Below, in pieces: positions 6,337 to 6,799 of a stretch of DNA of 6,799 nt. Source of the stretch: Chitinophaga pinensis (lineage in GTDB: Bacteria > Bacteroidota > Bacteroidia > UKL13-3); the NCBI GenBank assembly GCA_945876985.1, contig CAMCQX010000088.1:1-6799 (forward strand), written 5' to 3'. The notes under the pieces were generated by a model. That model saw only the letters and a list, made by a program, of their open reading frames with translations, was not told the origin of the DNA and did not search any database. The translations under genes were made by a program, and so were the position numbers. The number at the start of each line of letters is the position of its first letter. Position 1 is the first letter of the stretch.

Positions 6337-6363
6337 GTCACACTTCGAGCGTAGTCGAGAAGT
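6337..6363. repeat. REP-like element with imperfect hairpin (GTCACACTTCGAG type)
   Basis: GTCACACTTCGAGCGTAGTC followed by GAGAAGT folds with ACTTC (6342-6346) against GAAGT (6359-6363), then GA/TC inside after a two-base bulge. I recall strings such as GAGCGTAGTCGAAG as highly repeated in Bacteroidota genomes. Identity as a dispersed repeat is therefore from memory plus the hairpin, not from copies in this window. Confidence 0.5.
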
Positions 6364-6368
6364 TATCC

Positions 6369-6402
6369 ATTGTTGGTGTTTTAGCGAAGCGGCACCAACA
6401 AT
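6369..6402. repeat. Hairpin with perfect 10-bp stem
   Basis: ATTGTTGGTG (6369-6378) pairs exactly with CACCAACAAT (6393-6402) around a 14-base loop, TTTTAGCGAAGCGG. No T run follows on either strand, which argues against an intrinsic terminator. It shares the GTTGGTG/CACCAA core with the hairpin at 1722-1746 in the other convergent spacer, although the loop differs. Confidence 0.7.
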
Positions 6403-6416
6403 ATAAAAGTATTGAA

Positions 6417-6462
6417 ACCGTCTGACGCAGCCCACACAAAAGCTTATTATGCGTCTGACGGT
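6417..6462. repeat. 13-bp inverted repeat with a 20-base loop
   Basis: ACCGTCTGACGCA (6417-6429) pairs with TGCGTCTGACGGT (6450-6462) at all positions except a central T-T mismatch. Each arm contains CGTCTGACG, itself a near palindrome, so the arms also form a direct repeat. The GC-rich arms stand out from the AT-rich surroundings. There is no T run afterwards. Function is unknown. Confidence 0.7.
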
Positions 6463-6467
6463 AGTTA

Positions 6468-6490
6468 CGTTTCTACAAGCTCAACGACCG
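6468..6490. repeat. Probable dispersed repeat of the CAAGCTCAACGACC type
   Basis: The stretch contains TTTCTACAAGCTCAACGACC. It closely resembles the string TTTCGACAAGCTCAACGACC, which I remember as recurring in Bacteroidota spacers, here with CG changed to CT. No second copy is in the window, so this rests on memory of other genomes. Confidence 0.35.
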
Positions 6491-6514
6491 GTTAAATTAA
6501 CTAATTGTTGGACA

Positions 6515-6573
6515 AGAAAATTTCAAGTTCGAGGCTTGTGAAACTAGAAAATTTGAAGTTTGCTTTTCGCAAA
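6515..6573. repeat. 17-bp imperfect direct repeat followed by a small hairpin
   Basis: AGAAAATTTCAAGTTCG (6515-6531) and AGAAAATTTGAAGTTTG (6546-6562) match at 15 of 17 bases, with starts 31 bases apart. The second copy runs into a small hairpin, TTTGC (6559-6563), loop TTTTC, GCAAA (6569-6573). The base composition is low-complexity, so the repeat could be partly chance. Confidence 0.5.
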
Positions 6574-6628
6574 TGAACAATTTTATAGTGAGCATAACGA
6601 TGAAATTGGAGTTTTTATTCTGACAATT

Positions 6629-6799
6629 TTAGCAATTAAAAATATCAATTAACTTTAGCAATCCCGGATTTAATACTTTTTTAGCATAGATAGCATCGTG
6701 AAAGCTAGTTAAAACCACTTGGTTATTGACTAAACCAACCATTTCATTTTTTCTACCTGCTAATAATGCTTCTACTGCTCCGTTTCCTAAACGAGAAGC
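6629..6799 (-). CDS. pfkA: 6-phosphofructokinase, C-terminal end only
   Basis: The last 56 residues and the TAA stop (6629-6631) of a leftward gene are visible; the start lies beyond the right edge. The fragment begins ASRLGNGAVEALLAGRKNEM, continues VGLVNNQVVLTSFHDAIYAK and ends LIDIFNC. The pattern SRLG-x3-VEALL-x-G-x5-VG-x2-NNQ-V matches the C-terminus of ATP-dependent PfkA, which phosphorylates fructose 6-phosphate in glycolysis. In E. coli PfkA the equivalent is the [20 protein letters not shown] region. The open frame has no defect. It was not reported as an open frame by a simple start-to-stop search because its start codon is missing. Kinetic type (ATP- or pyrophosphate-dependent) cannot be judged from this part, but the fragment fits the PfkA group well. 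Confidence 0.85.
   Translation of the reverse strand, partial: ASRLGNGAVEALLAGRKNEMVGLVNNQVVLTSFHDAIYAKKVLNPGLLKLIDIFNC

Larger units (their letters stand above)
6277..6628. other. Convergent spacer between sua5 and pfkA, rich in hairpins
   Basis: These 352 bases separate two converging genes and contain no open frame with protein-like character. They hold at least six distinct palindromes or repeats, each listed separately. None is followed by a proper T run, so no classic terminator is visible for either gene. There is also an imperfect direct repeat (6272-6290 and 6309-6326, starting ATTAGAA) around the palindrome at 6288; its left copy includes the sua5 stop codon. The last 45 bases before the pfkA stop are plain AT-rich DNA in which I recognise nothing. 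Confidence 0.7.

Noticed and set aside
6288..6462. Intrinsic terminators for sua5 or pfkA
   Set aside because: Several good stems exist, but none is followed by a run of T on the strand that would need it.
6507..6513. Integron attC-like core site (GTTGGAC fits GTTRRRY)
   Set aside because: No matching RYYYAAC partner lies at a suitable distance, and there is no integrase or cassette array. Seven degenerate bases are not enough.
1..6799. A novel defence, toxin-antitoxin or secondary-metabolite system
   Set aside because: All coding frames of substance belong to known housekeeping or envelope families, and the gene-free stretches show only repeats and hairpins.

Overview
The window is AT-rich DNA that most likely comes from a member of the Bacteroidota, possibly close to the Flavobacteriia. 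The evidence is lineage-typical protein families (a long LptF/LptG-type permease with an extra periplasmic segment, a two-domain Sua5, a small deoxynucleoside kinase, a stand-alone PaaN), start sites without clear Shine-Dalgarno sequences, and hairpin-rich repeats of a kind I associate with Bacteroidota spacers. I cannot name a genus.

Layout, left to right. (1) 2-1321 (+): the C-terminal 439 residues of a PaaN-type aldehyde dehydrogenase, whose 5' end lies outside the window. Its stop codon runs into seven 7-bp tandem repeats and is followed by a strong intrinsic terminator. (2) 1422-1919: a gene-free spacer between converging genes, packed with REP-like hairpins and containing a 65-bp module present twice. 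(3) 1920-4548 (-): a two-gene envelope unit, an LptF/LptG-family permease followed after one base by a GT4-type glycosyltransferase. (4) 4585-4697: a short divergent promoter region. (5) 4698-6276 (+): a deoxynucleoside kinase followed after 4 bases by an L-threonylcarbamoyladenylate synthase that probably starts at TTG. (6) 6277-6628: a second convergent spacer with several unrelated hairpins and repeats. (7) 6629-6799 (-): the last 56 codons of 6-phosphofructokinase, whose 5' part lies beyond the right edge.

The genes are core metabolism and envelope functions: phenylacetate catabolism, lipopolysaccharide transport and glycan assembly, nucleotide salvage, tRNA t6A modification and glycolysis. 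I see no defence system, mobile element with a transposase, CRISPR array, phage gene, rRNA or tRNA gene. The least explained DNA is the pair of repeat-filled convergent spacers. Both hold many different short palindromes, while the only divergent spacer holds none. They look like accumulated REP-type elements rather than a new coding system, and they are the best targets for comparative work.
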